Shown here: positions 30,509 through 41,804 of the stretch, one piece after another
Layout of the letters: each line of letters starts with the position of its first letter
Numbering within the stretch: the first letter of the stretch is position 1
Assembly (NCBI GenBank): GCA_021927905.1
Contig: BLLK01000074.1
Location: 310,001-374,000, forward strand
Source of the DNA: Chaetoceros tenuissimus
Taxonomy: Eukaryota > Bacillariophyta > Thalassiosirophyceae > Chaetocerotales > Chaetocerotaceae
DNA length: 64,000 nucleotides
Direction of reading: 5' to 3'
The notes under the pieces: model-generated
The model's input: the letters and a program-made list of their open reading frames with translations, nothing else
What the model was told of the DNA's origin: nothing
Databases searched by the model: none
Made by a program: the position numbers and the translations under genes

Positions 30509-32317
30509 TTACCACCCGAAAGGTCCAACTCCAGATGTTAAAAAGTATGGGTGTAGCAAGAGTTGTGTAACACCTGGTCGTTTCTTAGGATCTGGTTGCA
30601 GACAGAGGCTAATGAGGTCTCGCAGTCTTGAGTCACTCACAGCGGATACGTCAGCCTTGAAATTACTGTATTGTAGAGACTTGGTGATTTGAGCAGGTGT
30701 TTTGTTGCCGAAATATGAGCGACCTGTTGTCAACTCATAAAGCATCATTCCATAACTCCAAATGTCATAGCTGTAGTCCAATTTAAAGGAAAGTCCTTCC
30801 CCAGATATGAATGCATTTGCGAATTCTGGTGGACATGCTTCTGGACTGAAATCAACAGGATTGGCTCCACGAGGTATGGCTGACTCGAGATCGATGCCCT
30901 TCACACCAGGAAGATTTCCATTGTCTCCAATTTCATCCGATACAATTACAAAGTTTTCACTCTTCATATCCGTCCAAACAATACCAGATGAGTGCATAGC
31001 TTGAATACATTGCAATGCCGCACTTGCAGCATCTCTCATTGCTCGTCCTTCGAAACCACGTCCACCGCGTTCTGCCAAGATAGCCTTCAAATCTTTACGA
31101 CCAGATTCAATAATGAGTGCACATGAATTTTTGAATTCATTTGCAGGGTCTCCATTGGTATTTGGCAAAAATTCTGCCTTATCCACAAATCTACCTGGAA
31201 ATAATCCCGAGCATACACGATTGTAATTGTCAGCCTCTCTTGAAATCGCATCAAAGTTGGTAGATACCTTGACGGTAAGTTTGTCCCCCGTTGGAAGTCC
31301 ATCTTTATCAGCACGATATCCACTCCAAATATTCGACTTTCCAGAAGTACTACGTTGTGGTTTTCCCGCTAAAAGATATTTTCCATTTCCTACTGTTTTT
31401 CCATTGACACCATACTGCAATTTCAAATCTCTCAAATTTTGGATTCTAGCTGCTTCTGCCTTTACAGAATTTGACGCAGCAGTACCTGTTGGTGAAGGCG
31501 CTGGTGCACTAGGCTTATTCGCAACGGAAAAGGATGACCAAGGAGATGGTGCTGATACTTTCTTTGGCGATGGTGAGCCTAGTGAATTAGTAGATTCCGC
31601 TACATTAAACGTTCCTCCCCTCGAAGCAGCTGATGACGTAGTCGATCCCGAAAATGGATTAAGACCAGGTCTCTTTTTTCCTAGTATGTAACTTGACCCA
31701 GAAGACGTAGTCACCACTGATCCTTCTTTGAGCGACCCACGATCTTCATTAATTTTACTCGTAGTAATAATTTCTCCATCCTCTATAGAAGGATCAGGAT
31801 AATTGGATACTTTTCCTTTACATTCTCCTCTCACAGTGACTGTCCAGTTGTCAAGGATAGGCATCTTTTTATTCGCAGCTAGAGTAGATTTCTTTCCTCC
31901 AAAGAAACTGAAACCTCCCGACTGTGCTGGTTTCTTTGCTTGTGGCATATTCTTTGGCTTTCCCAGTTTATACTTGGATCCACTTGCTGTCACAACTGTC
32001 GATCCTTGCCGTGCCTTATCAGCAACAGTTGCCAATTTGGACGTGGTGAGAAATTCTCCATCGAGGATATCTAGATCAGGATGATTCTTGACAATTCCCG
32101 ATACTTCGCCTCTTGGTGTGATGGACCATTCTTCAAGTACTGGAACAGCTAGTAATATAAATGACTGCAGACGTTCATTTTTAATATTTTGTGTAGTTGG
32201 TTGTATTTGTGTCTTTCTTGACAGAGATGATTGAGATATGGAATTGCCGCTTTGAGTCGTGAAGGCATTGACACTTCCCGATAGAAACAGGATGCAAGTT
32301 GCCACAGATACCTTCAT
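30509..32317 (-). CDS. Atypical plastid-targeted protein kinase with N-terminal W-G modules
   Basis: 602 aa from ATG 32317, chosen because it opens a signal peptide ending in VNAFTTQ, an A-F junction typical of diatom plastid import. Two ~60-residue modules follow (starting VLEEWSITPRGE and ILDNWTVTVRGE), then a Ser/Pro linker and a C-terminal protein-kinase domain. The catalytic loop reads WTDMKSEN (D450, K452, N455) instead of HRD-x-K-x-x-N, and the DFG position is DLE (~476). A Lys in KLTVKVS may be the ATP-binding Lys; PPEFA and DIWSYG match subdomains VIII-IX. Activity is plausible but non-standard. The same module recurs in the gene at 35266-36819. Confidence 0.8.
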   Translation of the reverse strand: MKVSVATCILFLSGSVNAFTTQSGNSISQSSLSRKTQIQPTTQNIKNERLQSFILLAVPVLEEWSITPRGEVSGIVKNHPDLDILDGEFLTTSKLATVADKARQGSTVVTASGSKYKLGKPKNMPQAKKPAQSGGFSFFGGKKSTLAANKKMPILDNWTVTVRGECKGKVSNYPDPSIEDGEIITTSKINEDRGSLKEGSVVTTSSGSSYILGKKRPGLNPFSGSTTSSAASRGGTFNVAESTNSLGSPSPKKVSAPSPWSSFSVANKPSAPAPSPTGTAASNSVKAEAARIQNLRDLKLQYGVNGKTVGNGKYLLAGKPQRSTSGKSNIWSGYRADKDGLPTGDKLTVKVSTNFDAISREADNYNRVCSGLFPGRFVDKAEFLPNTNGDPANEFKNSCALIIESGRKDLKAILAERGGRGFEGRAMRDAASAALQCIQAMHSSGIVWTDMKSENFVIVSDEIGDNGNLPGVKGIDLESAIPRGANPVDFSPEACPPEFANAFISGEGLSFKLDYSYDIWSYGMMLYELTTGRSYFGNKTPAQITKSLQYSNFKADVSAVSDSRLRDLISLCLQPDPKKRPGVTQLLLHPYFLTSGVGPFGW

Positions 32318-32942
32318 AGTAGCGTTGGTATTTGATGCAATGTAGAAGTGTTCGGAGTATAGGATAGAGGTCCGTTGCAGAAAAATTTTCTTGTTGAAGC
32401 TTTCTCTTTTCTCTTTCGTTGTGTTGTCTCGTTGTTGAGTTTTGAAAATGCCATGAAGATACATTCGATAGGCCATTTCTCTCATTTTTGTCATACTGTG
32501 TGACGTGTAGTTTCGCGCCATAATTTCCAAACTGAAATATTGATTTTCATAAAAATATATTGAAAGAAAAAGGGAAGGAAAGTAGACGTGCAAGAAGTTC
32601 ACTGATACTAGGACATCATAAAATAATAAATATTAATATTCAATTCTAGTACAAAACTTGTTGAATATTTATAACTAGACTATACATATTTGTTTTACCA
32701 TACACAATTATTTATTTTTAAAAATCATAAAATATATACTTCCTACAACGACATAGTAGTGGCTAATGCTTGCACATCAATCTACTATACGGAGGGTATC
32801 AAATATACAACATACATTAGGACATTGACTACCGGGAGAACAACAAATAATGCACATGCAAATATAAATCTCTCAAAGTTTCCTTGAGGGTTCATCAACC
32901 TGTCATAGTCTTTTACTCTCCATTTCAAATAAAACATGACCT
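32318..32942. other. Kinase upstream region and 3' flank of the Cys/Pro-Ser gene
   Basis: 625 bp. It begins with the leader and promoter of the kinase gene and ends at the stop of the next minus-strand gene. The region is AT-rich and has no supported gene. Confidence 0.35.
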
Positions 32943-34618
32943 CTAACTACAACCTGGGCCAGCTGCACATGATGCACAGCAATTATCTGCAATGTCTGAC
33001 TGAGTGCAGTAATCTGCTATACGTGTTGCGTAATTTGGAATGTTTTTACAAACATAATTACAACTTCTTGTTTCAGCCGAGTTCCAAATTAATTCAAATT
33101 CGTAACCTGGTGTGTCTGTACAAGCTGCTACTGTTGGAGCTGGAGTTGGTGCTGGAGTTGGTGCACTTGTTGGAGCTGGAGTTGGTGCAGCGGTTGGTGC
33201 AAGTGTCGGAGCAGGTGTCGGTCCAACTGGTGAAGCAGATGGTGTAGGGGAAGGTTTGATGCTCGAAGTTGGGTTGGAAGAAGGAGCTCTACTCGGTTCT
33301 TTGGACGGAACTTGAGACGGCTGATCCGAAGGTACGCTTGAAGGACTGCGAGATGGCTCCTTTGATGGAAGTTGAGATGGTTGATCTATTTTCGAGTTGA
33401 GATAACATTGGAGTTAGTTATAAGTCAAGTAAAAGATGAAGGTGAAACGTAAAACGTGACGTATCAATGACAAACACAACCAAATGTTAAAAAAAGTAGC
33501 GCACGTATGAAAGGCACAGTCTACTATCTGATATCATACACCATTCTTTCTCCCCTCATGGAATAATTGTAGAAAGGAACGTCTTATGACACTTACCAGA
33601 TGGAACCATAGACGGAAGCATTGATGGCTCGTCTATTGATTGAAGAAATAATATGAAGAAGGTGAGCATTATACACAGAATTTTTTCAATTCATGTAATG
33701 TAATGAGTCTACTACTAACCAGATGGAACTTGAGATGGACTATCGGAAGGTACATCCGACGGCAACATGGATGGACTGTCAGATGGTGTCAAAGAAGGTA
33801 CCATGGATGGCGCAATAGATGGGATATTTGACGGTGAATCTGAGGGAGAAACTGAAGGGACCAAACTTGGAGCGTCTGAAGGACTGCTTGTAGGCTGGAT
33901 GTAGAAGAAAAATAAACAAATTAGATGACAAATGTAATATCTCCAACTATATAAATTGAACTGACAACTTACTCTCAATGTCGGGAAAGGAGATGGCATA
34001 GGAGAAGGTGGGCGAGAAGGCGCTGGGACCGGCTGAGTAGGGGTGGGTGCAGCAGTTACTGGTGCAGCAGTTGGTGCAGCAGTTGGAGACTTTGTTGGCT
34101 AATGGATTATTCAAAACGATGGAATCAGTTTTGTCTTGAATTATAGTTGATGCATTACACTCAAATAATAACTTCGAACTTACCGCTTGGGTAGGACCAG
34201 TTGTGACAACACCAGAGCAAATGCCACAAGAATCTCCGCAGTTTACAATTTGCTGATCATCCGTACAGTATAAAGCTTTTCTCGCTGTGTTTTTGGCTGG
34301 ATTAGAACTCTTATTGAGGAATGCACAATCAAAAGTTTTATCTGGGATATTTAGAGCAGGATACTCAAAGTTCAAGTCTTCTCCGTAACAAGCCAATTCG
34401 CAATTCGTTGTCACTAGAGGATGTTCGTTTCCAAGACAATATCTCTCTTTTCTCTTCAGTGATTTTTCAGGTGTTGGTGCTGATGCAAGCCAAGTACAAA
34501 AGTCGGGTTTGACACTTCCAGAATTAGTGGAATACTCAAAATTTGCAGTGTTGGTACATGCTTGTGCAGCTACAACCGCTGGAATCAAAGCTAGGACTGA
34601 GAGAGTACGCAGTTTCAT
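32943..34618 (-). CDS. Secreted Cys-rich, Pro/Ser-repeat protein (5 exons)
   Basis: Exons 34618-34184, 34098-33973, 33894-33720, 33632-33597 and 33385-32943 join in frame to 404 aa; exon 4 is a 36-nt microexon. A signal peptide (ends VVAAQA) leads into two Cys-rich modules of ~55 residues (patterns CTWL...RYC...C and CAFL...LYC...CGDSCGIC). A long linker follows, first TAAPTAAP, then many PSxxPS repeats, then APTPAPT repeats. A third Cys-rich module (SCNYV...DYC...CCASC) closes the protein. Pro/Ser/Thr-rich linkers between Cys modules are typical of diatom extracellular or cell-wall proteins and would be heavily glycosylated. The Cys module also occurs in the large gene at 51.5-55.5 kb. Confidence 0.8.
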
Positions 34619-35265
34619 TATAGTCTAAGATACTGAGTCTATTATATATCTATTTTCTCTCTATTGATGGTGCTATTTATTTTGTGTACCCTGGTTCTCG
34701 TTTTGGAACGAGAAGATTTGTTATGTGCCTAGTAAAAGCAACACTTCCCACTTCTATCCAAAGAGCTTTTTCGTCATAACATCTAATATCTTTTTAAATT
34801 TGACTTAAATCTGCTCAGTCGTGATGTATCTGGATCTAGTTTAGACCTATCTTGAGTTTTGAAAAAAGGAAGGGTGGAACATCTCAATAAATAATAAAGC
34901 TGTGGGTACGAGATCTTTGAAGAACTTTTAAGATTATACCTCTAAAAATTAGACTAGAAATTGGCATAGCCTTTCTGGTTTAGAGCTATGTACAGATCTC
35001 GGCTTGGAAAAAGAAACCAATTTTTGAATTTAATTTTGGAGGGATTTCAATACGGTATTGAGCTAATGAAATGAAAGGATATCAATGCGGTATTGAGCTA
35101 ATGGAATAAATGTCGAAAGCATTATTTTTGTTCTTCATTTCATTCGACGGTAAAGGCATGAAAAAAGTCTATGCCATTATTCTTACACAAACAATGTTAT
35201 AGCTTCTTTCTAATTATTAGTTTTTAAAAATTTGACCGTCTTTCATTTCTCCACACATCTAATAT
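34619..35265. other. Intergenic, 647 bp, with a short direct repeat
   Basis: No gene is seen. A 28-bp imperfect direct repeat (tcaat(a/g)cggtattgagctaatg(a/g)aat) lies at about 35046-35106. The promoter of the gene starting at 34618 lies at the left end. Confidence 0.4.
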
Positions 35266-36819
35266 CTATTGTTGAGCAAGTAGCGCAAATACAATAACTG
35301 CCGTGAACCATGCTCCAGCTAGAATTGGAGCTGGAGACTTTTCAACGACTGCTTTTGAGACTGGTCTTTTTGTTCCCAATACATATTTGGATCCATTGAT
35401 AGTAGTAACAGTGGTACCTGTATAAATTGCATTGACATCATTTTCCAACTTGGAAGTAGTAAGAAATTCCCCGTCTTCGATTTCTGGATTAGGACTGTTT
35501 CTCACATTACCAGAAACTCCTCCTGCGCCTGTTACTGCCCAATTATCAATTGTGGGTGTAATGATAGTCTTTACTGGCTTTCTGGAAAAAAGAGATTGAG
35601 CGGGAGGAGCTGGTGCTGGAGCTGATTTAACTGGTGCTGGTGCTTTCTTTGGCACTTCGCTTACAACATCAGCAGAAGATTCTTCATCTTTCTTACCAAA
35701 GCTAAAGAATGGTTTTGATGGTGCCTTTTCTGATTCTTCTTCTTCTTCTTTGCTGTCACTATTTCCACCAAAGCTTGGAAGTGAAATAGCTGGTAAAGAT
35801 ACTGCTGGTGTGGCATTACTTGCACTTCCACTTTCCCTACTCTTTTTGCCAAGTTTATAAAGTCTTCCACTCTCAGAAACAACCGTAAACCCTTCATCAA
35901 TAAAGTCTGCTTCGCTAATGATTTTGTCAGTCGTAATTTGAGTTCCATCAGGAACGATACGGTTATCAGATCCTCGAATGGCTCCTACGAGCCTTCCATC
36001 TAAATTCATATCCCAATTGTTCAAAGTAGGTGTTCCCAAAGTAGGTGTGTCATCTGTAATCTCCACAGTCTTTGCACCTCCTCTTGGAGTTCCTAACTTA
36101 TACTTTTTGTCGTCAACAGTAACAACGGTAAAGCCCGTTTCTGCAAATGCAATATTTGTAGATAATTCGGAAGTAGTTATTTTCTTTCCATTGGACAAAA
36201 CACCTACAACTTCTTCACGATTGTTGACGATCCAATCATTGATAACAGGAACTGGTCCTGCAGCAGCTGCGTTTGAAGATTTAACATCACGTCCAGCTCC
36301 CTTTGTCAAACCACGTCCAACACTACCAAATGGTGCCGGTCTCTTTTTCGCAGGAGTTGGTTCAGTAACAACAGCTTCTGTCTCTACTTGTTGAGCCTTT
36401 TTACCTCCAAAAAAGCTAAAACCTTGCTGCTTCTTTGCTCCTAAAATATATCTTGATCCACTTTCTGTTTCTACAATCGTACCATCCTTGATATCAGAAG
36501 TGACAAGTTTGGAAGTAGTAATTACTTCACCTACTTCAATTTCAGGAATGGGGCTGTCTGTCACAACCCCTTTGACTCCTCCCGCTGATACAACTTGCCA
36601 TTCATCAATCACTGGATACATTGCCATCTGAAGACTAGATGAATATCCTTGAGTTTTGGATGAAGCAAATGCTGCCTTAGTGGTACTCAAGGATTGAATT
36701 AGTCGTTCATTTTTGATGGATAGATTTTGAATAGAAGATCTTTGAGATGTACTTGGTACGAATGCAGCGTCGCACGAGACGAGACTTGCTGCCAGCAGCA
36801 GAGCGCAAGAAAACTTCAT
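35266..36819 (-). CDS. Plastid-targeted tail-anchored protein with four W-G modules
   Basis: 517 aa, single exon, ATG 36819. The signal peptide ends in CDAAFVPS, a classic A-F plastid-import junction. Four copies of a ~60-residue module follow, each reading W-x-V, a G-x-x-x-G pair, an acidic (I/V)xxGe(x)ITTSKL, then G-T-x-V-x-T-x-SGSxY-x-LG. Copies start at VIDEWQV, VINDWIV, TLNNWDM and TIDNWAV, separated by charged Pro/Ala/Ser linkers. A final hydrophobic helix (ILAGAWFTAVIVFALLAQQ) suggests membrane anchoring. The module resembles a small beta-barrel but I know no name for it. It is shared with the kinase encoded 3 kb downstream on the same strand. Confidence 0.82.
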   Translation of the reverse strand: MKFSCALLLAASLVSCDAAFVPSTSQRSSIQNLSIKNERLIQSLSTTKAAFASSKTQGYSSSLQMAMYPVIDEWQVVSAGGVKGVVTDSPIPEIEVGEVITTSKLVTSDIKDGTIVETESGSRYILGAKKQQGFSFFGGKKAQQVETEAVVTEPTPAKKRPAPFGSVGRGLTKGAGRDVKSSNAAAAGPVPVINDWIVNNREEVVGVLSNGKKITTSELSTNIAFAETGFTVVTVDDKKYKLGTPRGGAKTVEITDDTPTLGTPTLNNWDMNLDGRLVGAIRGSDNRIVPDGTQITTDKIISEADFIDEGFTVVSESGRLYKLGKKSRESGSASNATPAVSLPAISLPSFGGNSDSKEEEEESEKAPSKPFFSFGKKDEESSADVVSEVPKKAPAPVKSAPAPAPPAQSLFSRKPVKTIITPTIDNWAVTGAGGVSGNVRNSPNPEIEDGEFLTTSKLENDVNAIYTGTTVTTINGSKYVLGTKRPVSKAVVEKSPAPILAGAWFTAVIVFALLAQQ

Positions 36820-37100
36820 GTTTAATCTCCTTTGTGCAAGCTTGAAAGTGTTGCTAGTAGCTTAATTGTAGCACTAATAGGGATGCAATTGCTGATGATG
36901 GCTTCATTTTTCATATCTCATATCTTTTTGCTTTTGTGCTTTGTAATGGTGGTGATGCGTAATACCTACGTCATTCGATAACGCCTCAATACCTGAAAAG
37001 AGGCTTCTCATGAAATACAAAAATCAATTTGATGCATAAAATGTCTTAGTTACATGTTGATGAATCCTACTTTAATATAGCAAAATAATCATCGACTCAT

Positions 37101-38729
37101 TCAATCAAAAGTATTTAGAATAAGATCTCCTTCCGGTATTTCTTCCGTTGACAAAACAGGAACGTAAATCTCCCCTCCTCCAACTTTGTCTCTTCTCTGA
37201 TAGGAAACATATGGATCGTCATAACCATGTTTGTATATAGTTCCAAGGATAGGGAAATAGCTCGTACCACTAACATAGATGTTTTGGAATTGATGAATGG
37301 TCTTGAAAGAATCTGCAAAATCAAGTCTATCTTTTCTTCCTCTAATGTTTTGCTGTCCTTGTGAGCTAACCTTATCCGATAAATCTGGATTCAACAAAAT
37401 GACTGGTCTATCTCCAGCAGCATCGACCATTTCTTGTAGCGCTTGTATAATGGATGACTCTACACCCACCATAGACTGCGGACAAAGTAGTAAAAAGACA
37501 TCATCTTGTTCCTGTGTAATCTCCTTTGTCTCGCCTGTTTCTTCGTCTTTGACAAGCATCGTACCCTTGTTCACGACATGCTCCTTGCCCACTGCACCAA
37601 AGTTGACAAAATTTCCAACCATTCCTTCATTTTCTTCACCTGGTCTACTTTGCCAATCCATTCTTTGCAACAATGTAGCAGCACCACTCAATTGTTTGGG
37701 TGTACCAGTAAAGATCCCTACACCCATCGATCCCTGTACACAAACTCTTACACGAATATTTTGTTCTGCCAAAGTAATAGCTATCGATCTTGCCAATTCG
37801 AGCAAAGTACCTATTCTATATGAATCCATTTGAGGATTCATCTCAGGAAACATGGAGATAATCTTCATCCTATTCGAAATCTGACCCTTGGAACAAGCAA
37901 CAACAGCATTCAAACCCGATTCTGAAGCAAGATTATAAAAATATTCACGAACATATCTATTATGCGGCACTTGATTTAGATACAAGTCTTCTCGAAGTAA
38001 CGCATTCCGTGATCCATTGATTTGAAATGATAATTGTGTCAATTTTCCAGTTGCGGAAGGTGCATTCACAATCAAGCATAGTCTATTCAGACGACGAATA
38101 AAGTCATCAATTGCATTGTATGATTTCGTAGGTTCTGATTCATAAGATGATGGTCGTGGTATGAGTGGCTGAGATTGAAATTTGCGTAATTCTTCATTCG
38201 GCATTGCATCCAGTGGTACAATTTGCTTTTCGATCGAGGGTTGCTTCTGACCTCGAATTTCAATGGTAACTTCCAGTTCTAGATAGGAAGATGGATTATC
38301 CGAGGAGCTGAGACTAAGTTCATTGGAATTTTCAGAAGGATGAACAATATCGATCAACTTTGCATCTGTAATTTTATAGGATCCGCCTGAGAAAGCATTC
38401 TTCTTCATTTGTTCAATTCCGAGAGGAGTGAAGGCTATTGCAAAATTTGTCAGCTCTTTGCGATGATGCTTATTCATGTATCCCATTGTAAAATCTAAAC
38501 TGTTGGCATCAAAAGCTGACTCTCCATTGAGAACAGCAGATTGGTTACTGGCGCTGTCACTACTACTACTGTAGATACAAGTTTCATATTGACCATTTTT
38601 ATATGTGAAGGATGAGGGAGCTTCGGACGCAAATTCTCTTTTTCTCAGAGCGCCAAGGCCTGAAGGAAAAGTGAATGATAGCGATGATGCTATCGAGCTA
38701 CAAGAGATGATTAGATGAAGAAATTTCAT
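37101..38729 (-). CDS. DUF1995-like protein, probably plastid
   Basis: 542 aa, single exon, ATG 38729. The signal peptide is followed by LSFTFPSGLG, an S-F type plastid junction. The C-terminal two thirds contain alternating hydrophobic strands and helices with LARSIAITLAE, DVFLLLCPQSMVGVESSIIQ and GDRPVILLNPDLSD, the pattern I associate with the plant/algal plastid DUF1995 family, whose members include photosystem assembly factors. The family call rests on motif memory and is moderate. The middle part (RRLNRLCLIVNAPSATGKL) fits the same domain. Confidence 0.6.
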   Translation of the reverse strand: MKFLHLIISCSSIASSLSFTFPSGLGALRKREFASEAPSSFTYKNGQYETCIYSSSSDSASNQSAVLNGESAFDANSLDFTMGYMNKHHRKELTNFAIAFTPLGIEQMKKNAFSGGSYKITDAKLIDIVHPSENSNELSLSSSDNPSSYLELEVTIEIRGQKQPSIEKQIVPLDAMPNEELRKFQSQPLIPRPSSYESEPTKSYNAIDDFIRRLNRLCLIVNAPSATGKLTQLSFQINGSRNALLREDLYLNQVPHNRYVREYFYNLASESGLNAVVACSKGQISNRMKIISMFPEMNPQMDSYRIGTLLELARSIAITLAEQNIRVRVCVQGSMGVGIFTGTPKQLSGAATLLQRMDWQSRPGEENEGMVGNFVNFGAVGKEHVVNKGTMLVKDEETGETKEITQEQDDVFLLLCPQSMVGVESSIIQALQEMVDAAGDRPVILLNPDLSDKVSSQGQQNIRGRKDRLDFADSFKTIHQFQNIYVSGTSYFPILGTIYKHGYDDPYVSYQRRDKVGGGEIYVPVLSTEEIPEGDLILNTFD

Positions 38730-39147
38730 GCTTGAACTATGGCTTTACAAAGATTCATTTCATCTACGTACCTTACATATTTGTATTTTTGTCAGAATAA
38801 TGAGACATCAATAGAAAAGATACTCAAGTAACAGGTATTTATCCTGTTCTTGAAGATGTTATCCCTGTCGTACCATAAAGATCCTTATGGTCTGTCTTGT
38901 ATGACAAAATTGGAGACCAGCCTAAAAAATGATTCATTCCCATATTTCTCTTATTGTTTTCTTCTCTTCCATTACTTTTTCGTATCTTCTTATCTTGTTT
39001 CGAAGCCAAAATTGACAGTTCGTTCTCCTTCATTATTTCTTCATGCACGGCCGCTTCACACTTCATTTGGCATTTTTACATTCTTGAGTCTAGGATCTCT
39101 AATGTATCTTTGCCTTCTTCATTTACAATAGAATATAACAAATTGAG
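38730..39147. other. Divergent intergenic region, 418 bp
   Basis: It lies between the minus-strand DUF1995-like gene and the plus-strand SAP-Ulp1 gene and should hold both promoters. Short overlapping frames have no protein features. Confidence 0.35.
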
Positions 39148-41804
39148 ATGGATTCTTCTCAATCTCGTGAAGAGACTGAGGGTTATCACGGCTCTCCTTT
39201 TCCTTCGTCGGAGCATACACAACAAGTACTTGCCACAACCAGTAACGACAGACCGGCGAAAGTGACTCCAGAACAAATAGAAAAGGAATTCATACATCCG
39301 GAAAACAATGATGGACTTTCTTTTCCAAGGAATTATGAAAATGATACTAATGTTCGAACCACTCCGACATATAAAAGGTATGATCACCTCTGGGATATTC
39401 CAGCCACACCTTTTATCACTGAAAATACAACTTCCGAATCCAATGGACCGCAAGAAGAATCAGAAGAAACCAAAAAGAAACGTGAAGAATTATTGGAACT
39501 TCCAATGAAAGTCCTCAAGGCTCTAGCCAAGACACGTGATTTGAGACAGTCTGGATCAAAAGAAGAGTTGGTGGAACGATTACTCCAACTCCAACCTGAG
39601 ATTTCCGCATTGGAGGTTACATTGTATCTTTCACATGTTAGAGCGAAAGGAAGAGAATCTATGGTAAGGTCCCGAGCAAAGAAAAAGCAAAGGATAGATG
39701 GGTTGCCAGAAGCTGAAAGGATAACCGTAATTGCAGAAGAAAAAGCGAAAGACAAAGAAAGATATGCAACCTACTACCAAAAAAACAGAAAAGGAAATGC
39801 AACCTACTACCAAAAAAACAAAGAAAGAAATGCAACCTACTACCAAACAGTGACAAAGCCAAAGCGCACGGAAATGTCACTACTTGCACTAATTGCGTAT
39901 AGGGAATGTGTAACAGAATGGAGGAGTGATGATTACATCAGTTTTACACTTGATTTATTGCATGATCACATTACGCTCGATGACATCCGAAGAATGGATT
40001 CCTTTTATCCAATTGAAAAAACCGGATTCGATGAAGTAAAGCATGCAATGCCTTTGGTCCATCATTTTTCCAATATTGGACCAGGCACTCTCAATGAGAT
40101 TCTTTTTGCATCAGATTTACCTGATGAAGTGCGGTATGGGATTACACACCTGGCAGAGCTGACGGAAAAGGAGTTGCATGAGTCCCAATACGTTACACCT
40201 AGCTTCTTTCATGGAATGAGGTATTTTATCAAGTACAGAATTTTACCATTCATCACAGAAGCTGATGGACATTTGCATGAATTTTTCGACTACTGGATAC
40301 TCAATCCCGATTTCTTCACTGATACACAAAATGAAGTACCCTTCTCAATAATGAAACCTGTTTTGTCTGCTGATACAGAAATTGCTGCTACTCTCCTTGG
40401 GAAAAATAAAAGTCGTGACTACAGAATGTTTGTTGATCGCTGTTTTAAAATTACATGGAATTCGGAAACAGATGAATTGACCTTGACGGAAATGACATTG
40501 ACAATTCCAAATTCATCTCCGAAAAAATTTGAATTCACATTCGATAAGTCATTTTGGAATACAACGATGTGCTCTTATATCAACCAAGAGGAAGACCATG
40601 AGACTCTGGATTTGCAACAAGTCTGTGATATTATTGATGCTGTTTTTGAGATAAATGGAGTAGAAATGCAGAATACCTCAGTTCTAATCTTAGCTGATCT
40701 ACCAGAACCAAATCGTCAGGAATGTATCGATATAGTGAGATGTGCAAATGCTTATGCAAATGATTACAGTAAATGGTACGAATATGAAGGCAAGAAGGTG
40801 ACTTTGAGAGGACTCGCAACTTTGTTTGAAGACAAACTTATCTGTGATGAGCTTCTAGGTTTTTACACAGGAATCGTCAATGGTAGAAACAGACGCTTGA
40901 TACAAGCAAATGAGGATTCACCTAAGATCTTCATTGTCGATTCATTTTTCTTTGATCAACGTTTAGGTATTGGGGAACCTACAATGTTTACAGAAAATTT
41001 TCTTCGCTTTCCTGAGAATGAGGTTATATTTCTACCACAGAATATAACGTACTTTCAACAGAATAGACAGACCAAAACTATTGCCAAATGGATACAAGCT
41101 TTACATCCAGATCGAGAGACGTCGTCATTACTCTAGTTGAGGCCTTTAGCAAGCACCTTCTAGACGGTGTCATCTTCCAAGTGAATATTACAGGCTATCA
41201 TTATTTTACGGTTTTCCTAGATGCTCAGAAGAAACAGATCGTCACGTACGACTCTTTATCTTCAAATTTTCTTCAAGATATGCATAAAGATCAAACTATT
41301 CCAAAAACCCCAATCGTTTTTGATGAAATCAAGGGAAAGACGTTGGATCAGCTGGAGGTTGGATTGATTACCTCACTGTGCACACAGTTGGGTGTCAAGA
41401 CGGATCGAAATCTGACAACAATGCTCAACTCTCTTATGAGGCCATTAGTAAGTCAACAGGTGCTGTGTGTGCTTCAAGAAGAAAACGAGAGGACTGTCGA
41501 TGATAGAAAAATCAACTTGCAGGAATGGGAGTTGATCTTATCATCGAAATTGCCTCAACAAGGATCTGGTAATAATTGCGCATTATATACAGCTGCAGTT
41601 TGTGATATTTTATCAACAGAAGGGTCTATTGATGCCATAAAAGACCGTGTCAGTAAGCTTGAAATTGATGGTAGACTAAAGATGGCATCAATCTGTTGCA
41701 TTGAATATGGAATTGAAAAAAATCAACCTGACAAAACTGTTGGAATGGAAATTGATGATCGCTGGGAATATTATGATGAGTATGGAAATGCCGGGGGAAT
41801 TTAG
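39148..41804 (+). pseudogene. SAP-domain / Ulp1 (C48) cysteine protease gene split by a frameshift
   Basis: Two overlapping plus-strand frames (39148-41136, 662 aa; 41088-41804, 238 aa) look like one gene broken by a single frameshift in the shared 41088-41136. The first contains a SAP-type helix pair near residue 113 (LPMKVLKALAKTRDLRQSG), a basic stretch with three NATYYQ repeats, and a long middle region. The second holds the C48 catalytic elements: His in GYHYFTVFLD, Asp in VTYDSLS, Gln in LPQQGSG and Cys in NNCALYTAA. Ulp1-like proteases cleave SUMO-like modifiers, and SAP-Ulp1 genes are often transposon-derived. No plausible intron spans the overlap. An assembly error or programmed shift are alternatives. 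Confidence 0.6.
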
